Assembly: GCA_046350295.1 (NCBI GenBank)
Contig: JAXMAR010000002.1
Span: 258,153-322,152 of the forward strand
Direction of reading: 5' to 3'
Source: JAXMAR01 sp046350295
GTDB lineage: Bacteria; Planctomycetota; Planctomycetia; Gemmatales; Gemmataceae
DNA: 64,000 bases
Shown: positions 1 through 9,590 of the stretch, in pieces
Numbering within the stretch: the stretch's first letter is position 1
Layout: every line of letters starts with the position of its first letter
The notes under the pieces: generated by a model
Told to the model about the DNA's origin: nothing
The model's input: the letters and a program-made list of their open reading frames with translations, nothing else
Databases searched by the model: none
Made by a program: the position numbers and the translations under genes

Positions 1-1376
1 TAGGCGCGATGGCCCTGTGGGCCCTCGCCACGGCCCCGTCCGCTGAGGCCGCCTGCTGCTACTTCTCCGCCAAAAACGCGGACGTATTGCAGCCGGCCCA
101 GAAGGTTTTCCTCTCCTACGACCCGGCCGAAAAGGTCGAGACGTTCACGGTCCAGCCGAAGTTCGAAGGCAACGCCCTCGACTTCGGCATGGTCATCCCG
201 ACGCCGACGCAGCCCAAACTGCACGAGATGCCCAAGGAGTTCTTCAAGCATCTCGCCATCTACACGATCCTCAAAAAGCGCGAATTCGCGCACAGCAAGC
301 TGCTGCCCGTCTACGGGTTCGGCGTCGGGGGCGCCGGCTTCTTTCCCCCCGGCGCGCCGCGCGCCGCCCTGGCCAACGGCGCCAAGGGCGCGGGCGCCGC
401 TCCGCCCCCGCCTCCCGTCCGCGTCCTCGAAGCCGGCGTCGTCGGCTCCCTCGACTACAAGGTGCTCGAAGCCGACCGTGCCGACGCCCTCTTCGACTGG
501 CTCAAAGACCACAAGTACCAGTACTCCGGCGATGAGTCGACGCTCGACTATTACGTGAAGAAGAAGTGGTTCTTCACCGTCATGAAGATCGACACCATGG
601 CGATGAAGAAGAACAAGGACGGCAGCTACGCCGGCGAAGTGACGCCGACGCGTTTCCAGTTCGCCAGCGACAAGTTCATCTACCCGCTCAAGATCACGCA
701 GATCAGCGTCAAGGACAAGACCGAAGCCCTGATCTACGTGCAGGCGCCCCACAAGGTCGACCTGCCCGGCGACTGGAGCTACCAGTACACCTGGCTGCCG
801 ATGCTGCAAGCGGCGACCGGTTGCACCCCCGGCGGCATCCAGGGAGGCGGCGAGGAGTGGGTCAAGGCGCTCGGGGCGCAGGTTCCGGTCCTGCTCAAGC
901 GCGCGGGCGACCTGGGCTTCCGTTTCATGCCCGGTCAACGTCCTCTGCCCAACGCCAAGGGGCACATCCCGACCACCATGGAATGGGCTCGCAAGCTCAC
1001 CGCGGACGATGTCAAGGTCTTCAAGGGAGACGCGCCCTACAGTGAAACCGTTCCCGACGTGGACGAAGGCTTCACTCAAGCGGACATGAAGGATCCCAAG
1101 CGGTCGGCGGCGATCACGAAGGTCATCCAGGCCCGTCTGGCCAAGGCGCAGAAGGAGCGGCCGTTCGGCTTCGCGGTCCGCCACGTTCCCGACGAGGACG
1201 TGAAAGGCCTCACTCAGCTCGCCGGCCACCTCCAGAGCGGCCTGTTCATCACCAAGTTCCGCAAGATCTTCTGCCGCGATGAGATGAACGACGACCTCGT
1301 CCTCGTGCCGGCCCGCGAAGGAGAGCAGACGGACACCTCCGAATACCAGGAGATCCTGCCGACCTCGCCTCCGTGA
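1..1376 (+). CDS. DUF2330 secreted protein, copy A (5' truncated by window edge)
   Basis: First of five tandem DUF2330 paralogs. The frame is open from the left edge, and the ATG at position 9 lies inside what is the signal peptide in the other copies, so the true start is outside the window. After a small-residue cleavage region the mature protein begins Ala-Cys-Cys-Tyr, the hallmark N-terminus of this family. A conserved block of about 75 residues is followed by a variable Gly/Pro-rich linker ending in a poly-Pro run and PPVRVLE. A long conserved C-terminal part ends in EILPTSPP. No transmembrane helix is visible after the signal, so export to the periplasm or cell surface is inferred. The family's function is unknown. 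Copy A is closest to copy B; both share a stretch of near-identical DNA downstream of the linker. Confidence 0.85.
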   Translation, partial: GAMALWALATAPSAEAACCYFSAKNADVLQPAQKVFLSYDPAEKVETFTVQPKFEGNALDFGMVIPTPTQPKLHEMPKEFFKHLAIYTILKKREFAHSKLLPVYGFGVGGAGFFPPGAPRAALANGAKGAGAAPPPPPVRVLEAGVVGSLDYKVLEADRADALFDWLKDHKYQYSGDESTLDYYVKKKWFFTVMKIDTMAMKKNKDGSYAGEVTPTRFQFASDKFIYPLKITQISVKDKTEALIYVQAPHKVDLPGDWSYQYTWLPMLQAATGCTPGGIQGGGEEWVKALGAQVPVLLKRAGDLGFRFMPGQRPLPNAKGHIPTTMEWARKLTADDVKVFKGDAPYSETVPDVDEGFTQADMKDPKRSAAITKVIQARLAKAQKERPFGFAVRHVPDEDVKGLTQLAGHLQSGLFITKFRKIFCRDEMNDDLVLVPAREGEQTDTSEYQEILPTSPP

Positions 1377-1380
1377 TCAT

Positions 1381-1430
1381 GTAGCCGAAGTCGTGAGACT
1401 TCGGATCTGAACTCTCACGAGTTCAGCTAC
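1381..1430. repeat. GTAG...CTAC double-hairpin element
   Basis: The element is bounded by GTAGC and GCTAC and holds two perfect 8-bp hairpins in tandem: CCGAAGTC-GTGA-GACTTCGG, then CTGAACTC-TCAC-GAGTTCAG. It begins five bases after the stop codon of copy A. The same architecture recurs after copy E and elsewhere in the window with different stem sequences. It may help end transcription, but it has no T-tract, so a repetitive-element origin is more likely. Confidence 0.7.
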
Positions 1431-1439
1431 GCGGTTTTC

Positions 1440-1468
1440 GTTTAGCCCCGGCTCACCGAGCCGGGGCG
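1440..1468. repeat. Short palindrome of the GTTTAGCCCCGG family
   Basis: GTTTAGCCCCGGCTC, a 3-base loop, then GAGCCGGGGC form a 10-bp perfect stem. Four relatives occur at 2951, 4421, 9523 and 20550, always with the GTTT prefix on the plus strand here. It lies in the gap between DUF2330 copies A and B. Confidence 0.65.
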
Positions 1469-1519
1469 TATCTTCGACCGAAGCCCGATAGACCTTTTCG
1501 GTATCCGTAGGAGCACCCC

Positions 1520-2908
1520 ATGCGATCGAAACTCTGGCTCGGCGCCGTCGGCCTGCTGGCGCTCGCCACCCCATCGACTCAGGCCGCCTGTTGCTACTTC
1601 TCCGCCAAGAATGCGGACGTGTTGCAGCCGGCCCAGAAGGTCTTCCTCAGCTACGACCCCGCCGAGAAGGTCGAAACCTTCACCGTCCAGCCTAAGTTCG
1701 AAGGCAACGCCCTCGACTTCGGCATGGTCATCCCGACGCCGACGCAGCCCAAGCTGCACGAGATGCCCAAGGAGTTCTTCAAACACCTCGCCATCTACAC
1801 GATCCTCAAGAAACGCGAAGTCCCGCATTCCAAGCTGCTCGTCTATCCCCGGCCGGGGTTCGGCTTCGGCGGCGGCGGTCCGCCGATGCGCGCCATGGCG
1901 CGGGACGGCGCCCCCGGCCCCGACCACGCCGCTCCGCCCCCGCCGCCGGTGCGCGTGCTCGAAGCCGGCGTCGTCGGCTCCCTCGATTACAAAGTCCTCG
2001 AAGCCGACCGTGCCGACGCCCTGTTCGACTGGCTCAAAGACCACAAGTACCAGTACTCCGGCGATGAGTCGACGCTCGACTATTACGTGAAGAAGAAGTG
2101 GTTCTTCACCGTCATGAAGATCGACACCATGGCGATGAAGAAGAACAAGGACGGCAGCTACGCCGGCGAAGTGACGCCGACGCGCTTCCAGTTCGCCAGC
2201 GACAAGTTCATCTACCCGCTCAAGATCACGCAGATCAGCGTCAAGGACAAGACCGAGGCCCTGATCTACGTCCAGGCGCCCCACAAGGTCGACCTGCCCG
2301 GCGACTGGAGCTACCAGTACACCTGGCTGCCGATGCTGCAAGCGGCGACCGGTTGCACGCCCGGCGGCATCCAGGGGGGCGGCGAGGAGTGGGTCAAGGC
2401 GCTCGGGGCGCAGGTTCCGGTCCTGCTCAAGCGCGCGGGCGACCTGGGCTTCCGTTTCATGCCCGGTCAACGTCCTCTGCCCAACGCCAAGGGGCACATC
2501 CCGACCACCATGGAATGGGCCCGCAAGCTCACCGCGGACGATGTCAAGGTCCTCAAGGGTGAGGTCCCCTACAGCGAAACCGTGCCGAACGTGGACGAAG
2601 GCTTCACCCAGGCCGACATGAGGGATCCCAAGCGCTCCGCGGCGATCACGAAAGTGATTCAGTCGCGCCTCGCCAAGGCCCACAAGGAACGCCCCTTCGG
2701 CTACGCGGTCCGGCACGTGCCCGAGGAGGACGTGAAGGGGCTGACGCAGCTTGCCGGCCATCTCCAGGACGGGTTGTTCATCACCAAGTTCCGCAAGATC
2801 TTCTGCCGGGATGAGATGAACGACGACCTCGTCCTCGTGCCGGCCCGCGAAGGGGAGCAGACGGATACCTCCGAATACCAGGAGATCCTGCCCACCTCGC
2901 CTCCGTGA
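1520..2908 (+). CDS. DUF2330 secreted protein, copy B
   Basis: Complete DUF2330 paralog of 462 residues. The start is supported by TAGGAG eight bases upstream and by a normal signal peptide (MRSKLW, hydrophobic core, TQA cleavage site) leading straight into the mature ACCYFSAK start. The conserved N-terminal block is followed by a variable linker rich in Gly, Pro, Met and Ala (about residues 110-145), then the conserved C-terminal region ending EILPTSPP. The C-terminal two thirds are nearly identical in DNA to copy A, including silent positions, which points to recent duplication or gene conversion. Function is unknown. Secretion is inferred from the signal peptide. A pair of Cys residues at the mature N-terminus might take part in disulfide formation, but that is a guess. 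Confidence 0.9.
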   Translation: MRSKLWLGAVGLLALATPSTQAACCYFSAKNADVLQPAQKVFLSYDPAEKVETFTVQPKFEGNALDFGMVIPTPTQPKLHEMPKEFFKHLAIYTILKKREVPHSKLLVYPRPGFGFGGGGPPMRAMARDGAPGPDHAAPPPPPVRVLEAGVVGSLDYKVLEADRADALFDWLKDHKYQYSGDESTLDYYVKKKWFFTVMKIDTMAMKKNKDGSYAGEVTPTRFQFASDKFIYPLKITQISVKDKTEALIYVQAPHKVDLPGDWSYQYTWLPMLQAATGCTPGGIQGGGEEWVKALGAQVPVLLKRAGDLGFRFMPGQRPLPNAKGHIPTTMEWARKLTADDVKVLKGEVPYSETVPNVDEGFTQADMRDPKRSAAITKVIQSRLAKAHKERPFGYAVRHVPEEDVKGLTQLAGHLQDGLFITKFRKIFCRDEMNDDLVLVPAREGEQTDTSEYQEILPTSPP

Positions 2909-2912
2909 TCGC

Positions 2913-2936
2913 GTAGCCAAAGTCGTAAGACTTCGC
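2913..2936. repeat. Half copy of the GTAG hairpin element
   Basis: GTAGCC, AAAGTC, GTAA, GACTTCG: this resembles the first half of the element at 1381 but lacks the second hairpin and the CTAC end. It looks like a degenerate copy following DUF2330 copy B. Confidence 0.4.
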
Positions 2937-2950
2937 CGTAGACCGTTGTT

Positions 2951-2980
2951 GTTTCGCCCCGGCTCGCGGGAGTCGGGGCG
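2951..2980. repeat. Short palindrome of the GTTTAGCCCCGG family (variant)
   Basis: GTTTCGCCCCGGCTC, short loop, GAGTCGGGGC: the stem has one mismatch and TTCG replaces TTAG in the prefix. It lies between copies B and C in the same position as the palindrome between A and B, so it may have been duplicated along with the gene. Confidence 0.5.
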
Positions 2981-3021
2981 ATGTTCACCTCGATCTGAAC
3001 CATGTCTTTTCGGAGCCACTC

Positions 3022-4404
3022 ATGAAACCGATCCGCTGGCTCGGCGCCCTTGGCCTCGCCCTGGCGATTCCCGCAACGGCGCCCGCCGCCTGCTGCTACT
3101 TCTCCGCGAAGAACACGGACATCCTTCAGCCGGCCCAGAAGGTGTTTCTCACCTTCGACGCCAAGGAGAAGGTGGAAACGTTCACCGTGCAGCCGAAGTT
3201 CGAAGGCAACGCCCTCGACTTCGGCATGGTGATCCCCACCCCCGCCATGCCGAAGCTGCACGAGATGCCCAAGGAGTTCTTCCGGCATCTGGCGATGTAT
3301 ACGATCCTGCGTAAACGGGAATCGCCCTATTCCAAGCTGCTGCCGCTCACGTATCCGCCGGGAATCTTGTTTGGAGCCCCGGCGCCGGTCGCGCAGGGCG
3401 CCAAGGCGGATGCCGGCGGCTTCGGCGCGCCGAAGCTACCGCCCGTGCGTGTGCTGGAGACCGGCGTGGTCGGCACGCTCGATTACAAGATTCTCGAAGC
3501 CGATCGGGCCGACGCCCTCTTCGACTGGCTCAAGGAACACAAATACCAGTACTCCGGCGACGAGGCGACGCTCGACCATTACGTCAAGCAGAAGTGGTTC
3601 TTCACCGTCATGAAGATCGACACCATGGCGATGAAGAAGAACAAGGATGGCACGTTCGCCGGCGAGGTTACGCCGACCCGCTTCCAGTTCCCGTCCGAGA
3701 AATTCATTTACCCGCTCAAGATCACGCAGATCTCGGTGAAGGACAAGACCGAGGCCCTGATCTACGTGCAGGCGCCGCACAAGGTCGACCTGCCCGGCGA
3801 CTGGACTTACCAGTACACCTGGATCCCGATGCTGCAAGCCGCGACTGGCTGCACCCCCGGCGGTATCCAGGGAGGCGGCGAGGAGTGGGTCAAGACGCTC
3901 GGCGCCCGCGTTCCGGCCTTGCTCAAACGCGCTCAAGACCTCGGCTTCCGCTTCATGCCAGGGCAACGTCCGGCGCCGAATGGCAAGGGGCACATTCCGA
4001 CGACCATGGAATGGGCCCGCAAGCTGACGGCGGACGACGTGAAGATCCTCAAGGGGGACGCGCCCTACAGCGAAAAGGTCCCGAACGTCGATGAGGGCTT
4101 CACCGAGGCCGACATGAAAGACCCCAAACGCGCCCAGGCGATCGTCAAGGTTATCCAGGCGCGGCTGGCCAAGAGCCAGAAGGAGCGTCCCTTCGGTTAC
4201 GCGGTGCGCGAGGCGCCGGAGGACGAGATCAAGGGGCTGCGCAACCTGGCGGGCCACCTTCAGGAGGGCCTGTTCATCACGAAGTTCCGCAAGTTTTTCT
4301 GCCGGGACGAGATGAACGAGGACCTGGTGATCGTGCCCGCCCGCGAAGGGGACAGCGAGGACACCTCCGAGTACCAGGAGATCCTGCCGACCTCGCCCCC
4401 ATGA
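3022..4404 (+). CDS. DUF2330 secreted protein, copy C
   Basis: Complete DUF2330 paralog of 460 residues. The start has GGAG upstream (CGGAGCCACTC then ATG) and a clear signal peptide (MKPIRWLG, hydrophobic core, APAA) leading into ACCYFSAKN. It differs from A and B by shared replacements such as NTDILQ for NADVLQ and FRHLAMYTIL for FKHLAIYTIL. It therefore forms a second subgroup with D and E. The linker (about residues 110-145) is unlike that of any other copy and lacks the long poly-Pro run. The protein ends EILPTSPP like all copies. Function is unknown; a periplasmic or surface location is inferred. Confidence 0.9.
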   Translation: MKPIRWLGALGLALAIPATAPAACCYFSAKNTDILQPAQKVFLTFDAKEKVETFTVQPKFEGNALDFGMVIPTPAMPKLHEMPKEFFRHLAMYTILRKRESPYSKLLPLTYPPGILFGAPAPVAQGAKADAGGFGAPKLPPVRVLETGVVGTLDYKILEADRADALFDWLKEHKYQYSGDEATLDHYVKQKWFFTVMKIDTMAMKKNKDGTFAGEVTPTRFQFPSEKFIYPLKITQISVKDKTEALIYVQAPHKVDLPGDWTYQYTWIPMLQAATGCTPGGIQGGGEEWVKTLGARVPALLKRAQDLGFRFMPGQRPAPNGKGHIPTTMEWARKLTADDVKILKGDAPYSEKVPNVDEGFTEADMKDPKRAQAIVKVIQARLAKSQKERPFGYAVREAPEDEIKGLRNLAGHLQEGLFITKFRKFFCRDEMNEDLVIVPAREGDSEDTSEYQEILPTSPP

Positions 4405-4420
4405 TTTGAACCCGATTGTC

Positions 4421-4446
4421 GTTTCGCCCCGGTTCCCGGAACCGGG
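4421..4446. repeat. Short palindrome of the GTTTAGCCCCGG family (shortened)
   Basis: GTTTCGCCCCGGTTC, short loop, GAACCGGG: the right arm is cut by two bases relative to its relatives. It lies between copies C and D. Confidence 0.5.
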
Positions 4447-4491
4447 CAATCCTATCCTCGAGTCGAACCACCGCACTCTCGGAGCGAAACC

Positions 4492-5878
4492 ATGAGACCG
4501 ATCCGCTGGCTTGGCCCCCTCAGCCTCGCCCTGGCGCTTCCCGGCGCAACGCCCGCCGCTTGCTGTTACTTCTCTGCCAAGAACACCGACATCCTCCAGC
4601 CGGCGCAGAAGGTCTTCCTCACCTTCGATTCGAAGGAGAAAGTGGAAACCTTCACCGTGCAGCCCAAGTTCGAAGGCAACGCCCTCGACTTCGGCATGGT
4701 CATTCCGACCCCGGCGAAACCCAAGCTGCACGAGATGCCCAAGGAGTTCTTCCGGCATCTGGCGATGTACACCATCCTGCGCAAACGCGAGTCGCCCCAC
4801 TCCAAGCTGTTGCCGGTTATTTATCCTCCAGCGCTGCCCGGCGCGTTCGGCGGTCCGGTTCCGACCTCGGCCGCAGGCGGCGCTGGCGGACCCGGCCTGG
4901 CGCCGCCTCCGCCCCCGCCCGTCCGTGTGCTGGAGACGGGCGTGGTCGGCACGCTCGACTACAAGATCCTCGAAGCCGACCGCGCTGATGCCCTCTTCGA
5001 CTGGCTCAAAGAACACAAGTACCAGTACTCAGGCGACGAGGCGACGCTCGACCATTACGCCAAGGCGAAGTGGTTCTTCACCGTCATGAAGATCGACACC
5101 ATGGCGATGAAAAAGAACAAGGACGGCACGTTTGCCGGCGAAGTCACGCCGACCCGCTTCCAGTTCACCAGCGAAAAGTTCATTTACCCGCTCAAGATCA
5201 CCAGATCTCGGTGAAGGATAAAGACCGAGGCCTTGATCTACGTGCAGACGTCCCACAAAGTCGACCTGCCCGGCGACTGGACTTGCAATCACACCTGGAT
5301 CCCGATGCTGCAAGCCGCGACCGGCTGCACCCCCGGCGGTATCCAGGGAGGCGGCGAGGAGTGGGTCAAGACGCTCGCAGCCCGCGTTCCGGCCTTGCTC
5401 AAATGCTCAAGACCTCGGCTTTCGCTTCATGCCGGGGCAACGTCCGGCGCCGAATGGCAAAGGGCACATTCCGACGACCATGGAATGGGCCCGCAAGCTG
5501 ACGGCGGACGACGTGAAGATCCTCAAGGGGGACGCGCCCTACAGCGAAAAGGTCCCGAACGTTGACGAGGGCTTCACCGAGGCCGACATGAAAGACCCGA
5601 AGCGCTCCCAGGCGATCGTGAAAGTTATCCAGGCGCGGCTGGCCAAGAGTCAGAAGGAGCGTCCGTTCGGCTATGCCGTGCGTGAAGCGCCTGAGGACGA
5701 GATCAAGGGGCTGCGCAACCTGGCGGGGCACTTGCAGGAAGGGCTGTATATCACGAAGTTCCGCAAGTTTTTCTGCCGGGACGAGATGAACGACGATCTC
5801 GTGATCGTGCCGGCCCGCGAAGGGGACAGCGAGGACACCTCCGAGTACCAGGAGATCCTGCCGACCTCGCCGCCGTGA
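4492..5878 (+). pseudogene. DUF2330 copy D, frame-disrupted
   Basis: This copy aligns along its whole length with copy C and starts with the same signal peptide (MRPIRWLG), with GGAG upstream. Compared with C it has a one-base loss near 5201 (ACGCAG became ACCAG), giving a TGA at 5212. A one-base gain near 5219 (GACAAG became GATAAAG) restores the frame. A two-base loss near 5402 then leaves the remaining third in another frame, ending with the normal EILPTSPP at 5878. Local substitutions (YQYTW became CNHTW) cluster around the breaks. Unlike the other broken genes here, the changes are not simple losses in C-runs, so real decay is plausible. An assembly artefact in a repeat array cannot be excluded. 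Confidence 0.75.
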
Positions 5879-5928
5879 TCGAGTCCCTGCTTTTGATACA
5901 GCCTCTAAAACTGAAGGAGAATCATTTC

Positions 5929-7332
5929 ATGAAATCGACCCGTCGCTGGCTCGGAGCGCTCGCCCTCGCGGCCGGCTTGGCTGCGCCGGCAGCCTCCGAC
6001 GCCGCCTGCTGCTATTTCTCGGCCAAGAACACCGACATCCTCCAGCCGGCGCAGAAGGTCTTCCTGACTTTCGACGGCAAGGAGAAGGTGGAGACGTTCA
6101 CCGTGCAGCCCAAGTTCGAGGGCAACGCTCTCGACTTCGGCATGGTCATCCCGACACCCGCGAAGCCCAAGCTGCACGAGATGCCCAAGGAGTTCTTCCG
6201 GCATCTGGCGATGTACACGATCCTGCGCAAGCGCGAGTCGCCCCAGTCCAAGCTGCTCCCCGTCACTTTCGGGCCTTTCGGTGGTTTCGGCGGCGGCCTT
6301 GGTGGTTTACCGGTACCGGCCGCTGCCCCGGCCGGCCCCGGTGGCGGCGGCCCGCCCCCGGCGCCCCCGCCCGTGCGCGTCCTGGAGACCGGCGTGGTCG
6401 GCACGCTCGACTACAAGATCCTCGAAGCCGACCGGGCCGACGCCCTCTTCGACTGGCTCAAGGAGCACAAGTACCAGTACTCCGGCGACGAGGCGACGCT
6501 CGACCACTACGTCAAGCAGAAGTGGTTCTTCACCGTCATGAAGATCGACACCATGGCGATGAAGAAGAACAAGGATGGCACGTTCGCCGGCGAAGTCACA
6601 CCGACACGCTTCCAGTTCACCAGCGAGAAGTTCATTTACCCCTTGAAGATCACGCAGATCAGCGTCAAGGACAAGACCGAGGCCCTGATCTACGTGCAGG
6701 CGTCCCACAAGGTCGACCTGCCCGGCGACTGGACCTACCAGTACACCTGGATCCCCATGCTGCAAGCCGCGACCGGCTGCACCCCCGGCGGCATCCAGGG
6801 AGGCGGCGAGGAGTGGGTCAAGAAACTCGGCGGCCAGGTCCCCGTTTTGCTCAAACGCGCCCAGGACCTCGGCTTCAACTTCATGCCCGGCCAGCGGCCC
6901 ACCCCCGGCGTCAAGGGACACATCCCGACGACCATGGAATGGGCCCGTAAGCTGACGGCCGCCGACGTCAAGATCCTCAAGGGGGACGCGCCCTATAGCG
7001 AGAAGGTCCCGGACGTGGACGAGGGCTTCACGCAGGCCGATATGAAGGACCCCAAGCGCTCAGCGGCCATCGTCAAGGTGATCCAGGCGCGGCTGGCGAA
7101 GAGCCAGAAGGAACGTCCCTTCGGCTATGCCGTGCGTGAAGCGCCGGAGGAGGAGATCAAGGGCCTGCGCAACCTGGCGGGCCATTTGCAAGAAGGCTTG
7201 TTCATCACGAAGTTCCGCAAGTTCTTCTGCAGAGACGAGATGAACGAAGATCTGGTGATCGTTCCCGCTCGCGAAGGTGACAATGAGGACACCTCCGAAT
7301 ACCAGGAGATCCTGCCGACCTCGCCTCCGTGA
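5929..7332 (+). CDS. DUF2330 secreted protein, copy E
   Basis: Last intact copy of the array, 467 residues from the ATG at 5929. That start is preferred over an upstream in-frame ATG at 5875 because AAGGAG lies nine bases before it and it gives a normal signal peptide (MKSTRRWLG, Ala/Leu core, SDA cleavage). The mature protein starts ACCYFSAKN. Its linker is the richest in Gly, Phe and Pro of the set (about residues 115-150). The conserved flanks match copies C and D. Function is unknown. A strong terminator-like hairpin at 7415 closes the array, which suggests that E, and possibly the whole set, is transcribed toward it. Confidence 0.9.
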   Translation: MKSTRRWLGALALAAGLAAPAASDAACCYFSAKNTDILQPAQKVFLTFDGKEKVETFTVQPKFEGNALDFGMVIPTPAKPKLHEMPKEFFRHLAMYTILRKRESPQSKLLPVTFGPFGGFGGGLGGLPVPAAAPAGPGGGGPPPAPPPVRVLETGVVGTLDYKILEADRADALFDWLKEHKYQYSGDEATLDHYVKQKWFFTVMKIDTMAMKKNKDGTFAGEVTPTRFQFTSEKFIYPLKITQISVKDKTEALIYVQASHKVDLPGDWTYQYTWIPMLQAATGCTPGGIQGGGEEWVKKLGGQVPVLLKRAQDLGFNFMPGQRPTPGVKGHIPTTMEWARKLTAADVKILKGDAPYSEKVPDVDEGFTQADMKDPKRSAAIVKVIQARLAKSQKERPFGYAVREAPEEEIKGLRNLAGHLQEGLFITKFRKFFCRDEMNEDLVIVPAREGDNEDTSEYQEILPTSPP

Positions 7333-7345
7333 TCGATATCGTCCT

Positions 7346-7398
7346 GTAGCCGAAGTCGCGAGACTTCGATCCGGCTGAACTCTCACGAGGTCAGCTAC
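7346..7398. repeat. GTAG...CTAC double-hairpin element
   Basis: GTAGC, CGAAGTC, GCGA, GACTTCG, spacer, CTGA...TCAG, CTACG. Same layout as the element at 1381, with a less perfect second hairpin. It starts 14 bases after the stop of DUF2330 copy E. Confidence 0.65.
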
Positions 7399-7414
7399 GT
7401 CTTGAACTGACCGG

Positions 7415-7450
7415 ACAGGCCCCCGACCTTTCGGGGGCCTGTTTCGTCTT
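7415..7450 (+). terminator. Rho-independent-like terminator after the DUF2330 array
   Basis: CAGGCCCCCGA at 7416-7426 pairs perfectly with TCGGGGGCCTG at 7431-7441 around a CCTT loop. It is followed by TTTCGTCTT. This is the strongest hairpin-plus-T-rich-tail in the window. Confidence 0.75.
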
Positions 7451-7513
7451 ATTCAGTGAAAGGCCGGCGCGATACAGTAACCCGGTCGCCTTTCCCTCAC
7501 CTTGTGCCTCGCT

Positions 7514-9510
7514 ATGATGCGCTATCTCTCGCTTTGCCTTTTCGCCTTCCCCATCTCCATCCATGCCGGCGAAAAGGCCGCCTTCATCCCCCTGCGTTAC
7601 GAAGGGCTCAACGAAACCAAGCTGCTCCGCCTCAAGGAGGTCCTCGGCCATCCCGAGATGACGGCGCCGGTCGGGCATACGGCCGTCCTCTCCGCCGACG
7701 GCAAGCTCGGCCTTTTCGTCGGCGGCGGCTCGAGCGACGCCGACGGCCGCACCGACGAGAGCTTCCTCTCCCTCTGGGACGTGCCTGGGGGACACGCGCT
7801 CAAGGAAATCCGCATCCCCGGCAAGGCGGTGAGCGCCCTGGCCCTCGCGCCCGACGGCAAGACGGCCCTCACCGGCCTCTATGGGAACGACGGCAAGGGA
7901 AACGAAACCACCGACCTGGTCTTGTGGAGCTTTGAGACCGGCAAGGCGCTCCATCGCTTCGAGGCGCCCAAGCGGAAAGAGAAGGAACAGCCCGCGGTCT
8001 ATATCGCCGTCGCCTTCGCGCCGGACGGCAAGCGCGCCCTGGCGTCGGTGACGCGCGGCGGCGTGCAGCTCGTCGATCTCGAGAAGCGCAAGGTCGCGGC
8101 GACGCTCCTTCCCGGCAAGGAGGAGACGGGCCCCGCCCTGGCATTGCTGTTTCCCTCGAACGAACACGCGGTCGTGGGCTGGGGCGCGGAGGTCCACCTC
8201 TGGGACCTCGCGAAGAACGTCTCGCGCAAGAGCTTCAGCGGCAACAAGGAGCCGGTGCTGAGCGTCGCCCTCTCCGCCGACGGCAAGCGGCTGGCGACCG
8301 CCTCGGTGGAGGGCGTCGTCCGCTACTGGGACACGTCGACCGGCAAGGAACTGTCCAGCCTGTCGCGCGAGCCGAGCAACAACCCGCTCGTCTCCATCGC
8401 TTTCGCCGGGGCCAATCTGCTCACGGTCTGGACCGGCGCCGATCCCGCGACCGGCCTGCCGTCCCCCGGATCAGTCGCCCTCTGGGATCCCGAAGCGAAG
8501 AAGGAGATCTGGAAGCGCAAGGCCACGCTGCACGGCCTCGTCCCCATCGCCGTGACCGGGACCGAGGCGACGCTCGGCGGCGGCGCCAACATCTTTTGCC
8601 GCTGGGACATGAAGGCGGGCGTCGAGCAGAAGATCTGGGGCGGGCACAAGACGCCCGTGACCGCGGTGGCCGTCTTGAAGAGCGGCCAGGTCGTCTCCGG
8701 CGGGCAGGACGGCGTCCTCAAATACTGGCACAGCGCCGCCCGCTCCACCTCATCGGCCACGCCGACGCCGTCTCCGTCCTCCGCGGCGGCGACGGGGACC
8801 GGCTCCTGTCCGGGAGCGCGGACGGCACGGTCAAGCTCTGGAACATGAAGACCGGCGAAACCCTCAAGACCTTCAAAGGGCATGAAGGGAACGTGACCGG
8901 CGCTGTCTTCGGTCCCGGCGGCAAGTGGATCGCCTCGGCCGGCGCCGACCGCGTCATCCGGACCTGGGACGTCGAGACCGGCAAGCCCATCGCCGTCATC
9001 TCCGGCCACAGCGAAGGCATCAACGGCCTCGCCATTTCCCCGGACGGCACGACGCTGGCGACCGCGAGCGACGACAACTCCGTTCGCCTCTGGCCCGTGA
9101 AAGACGGCATGCTGGTGAAAGGCGCCGACGTCGTCGTCCTGGAAGGGCACAAGCGGCAAGTGATGTGCGTCGCCTTCACGCCGGACGGCAAGCGCCTGCT
9201 CTCGGGAAGCCAGGACAAGACGATCCGCGTCTGGAACATCGACAAGGAGCGGACCGAGAAAGTCCTGGAGGCTCATCAAAACTGGGTCAGCTCGCTTCTC
9301 GTCTGGAACGATAGGGCGATCTCGGCCGCGGACGATTTCCGGGTGATCATCTGGGACCTGAAGAAGGGGAAGGTGGAAGACGTGATCGACCTGACCCCGT
9401 ACGGCGACGTGCCGCGCTGCCTGGCGCTCGACGCCGACGCGCACGGCTTCTGCGTGGGGACCGGCAGCTGGGTGATCATGCGCTTCGAGGAGCTGGCAAA
9501 AACGAAATGA
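7514..9510 (+). pseudogene. WD40 repeat secreted protein, interrupted by one frameshift
   Basis: The 5' frame from the ATG at 7514 has a signal peptide (MMRYLSLCLF, cleavage near HAG) followed by successive WD40-type blades (VAFAPDGKR, VALSADGKRLATAS and the like). After a YWHS motif near 8735 it turns into low-complexity Ser/Thr/Pro sequence and stops at 8848. The original protein resumes in another frame at PLHLIGHADA and runs to 9510 with five further blades of the form SADGTVKLWN and SQDKTIRVWN. Adding one C to the C-run at 8739-8741 joins the two halves into one protein of about 665 residues, roughly two seven-bladed propellers. Either the gene is broken or the sequence lost one C. Secreted WD40 proteins are common in planctomycetes; the role here is unknown. 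Confidence 0.75.
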
Positions 9511-9522
9511 CCCGGCCTCTTC

Positions 9523-9552
9523 GTTTAGCCCCGGTTCGCAGAACCGGGGCGG
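9523..9552. repeat. Short palindrome of the GTTTAGCCCCGG family
   Basis: GTTTAGCCCCGGTTC, loop, GAACCGGGGCGG: a perfect 10-bp stem and the best match to a family consensus. It lies 13 bases after the WD40 gene's stop and before a leftward small gene, so it sits between convergent genes. Confidence 0.65.
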
Positions 9553-9590
9553 ACGTCGCCCCGAAGTCGGAAACGCCCAAGCGCCCGTCG

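Noticed and set aside
1442..5016. Long open frames on the minus strand across the DUF2330 genes
   Set aside because: They mirror GC-rich coding sequence, repeat with each paralog, lack ribosome sites and give Arg/Gly/Asp-rich sequence without any domain.
1..7332. Regular repeats suggesting a CRISPR-like or satellite array
   Set aside because: The repeat unit is a whole gene of about 1.4 kb with small palindromes between copies. No short direct repeats with unique spacers are present.
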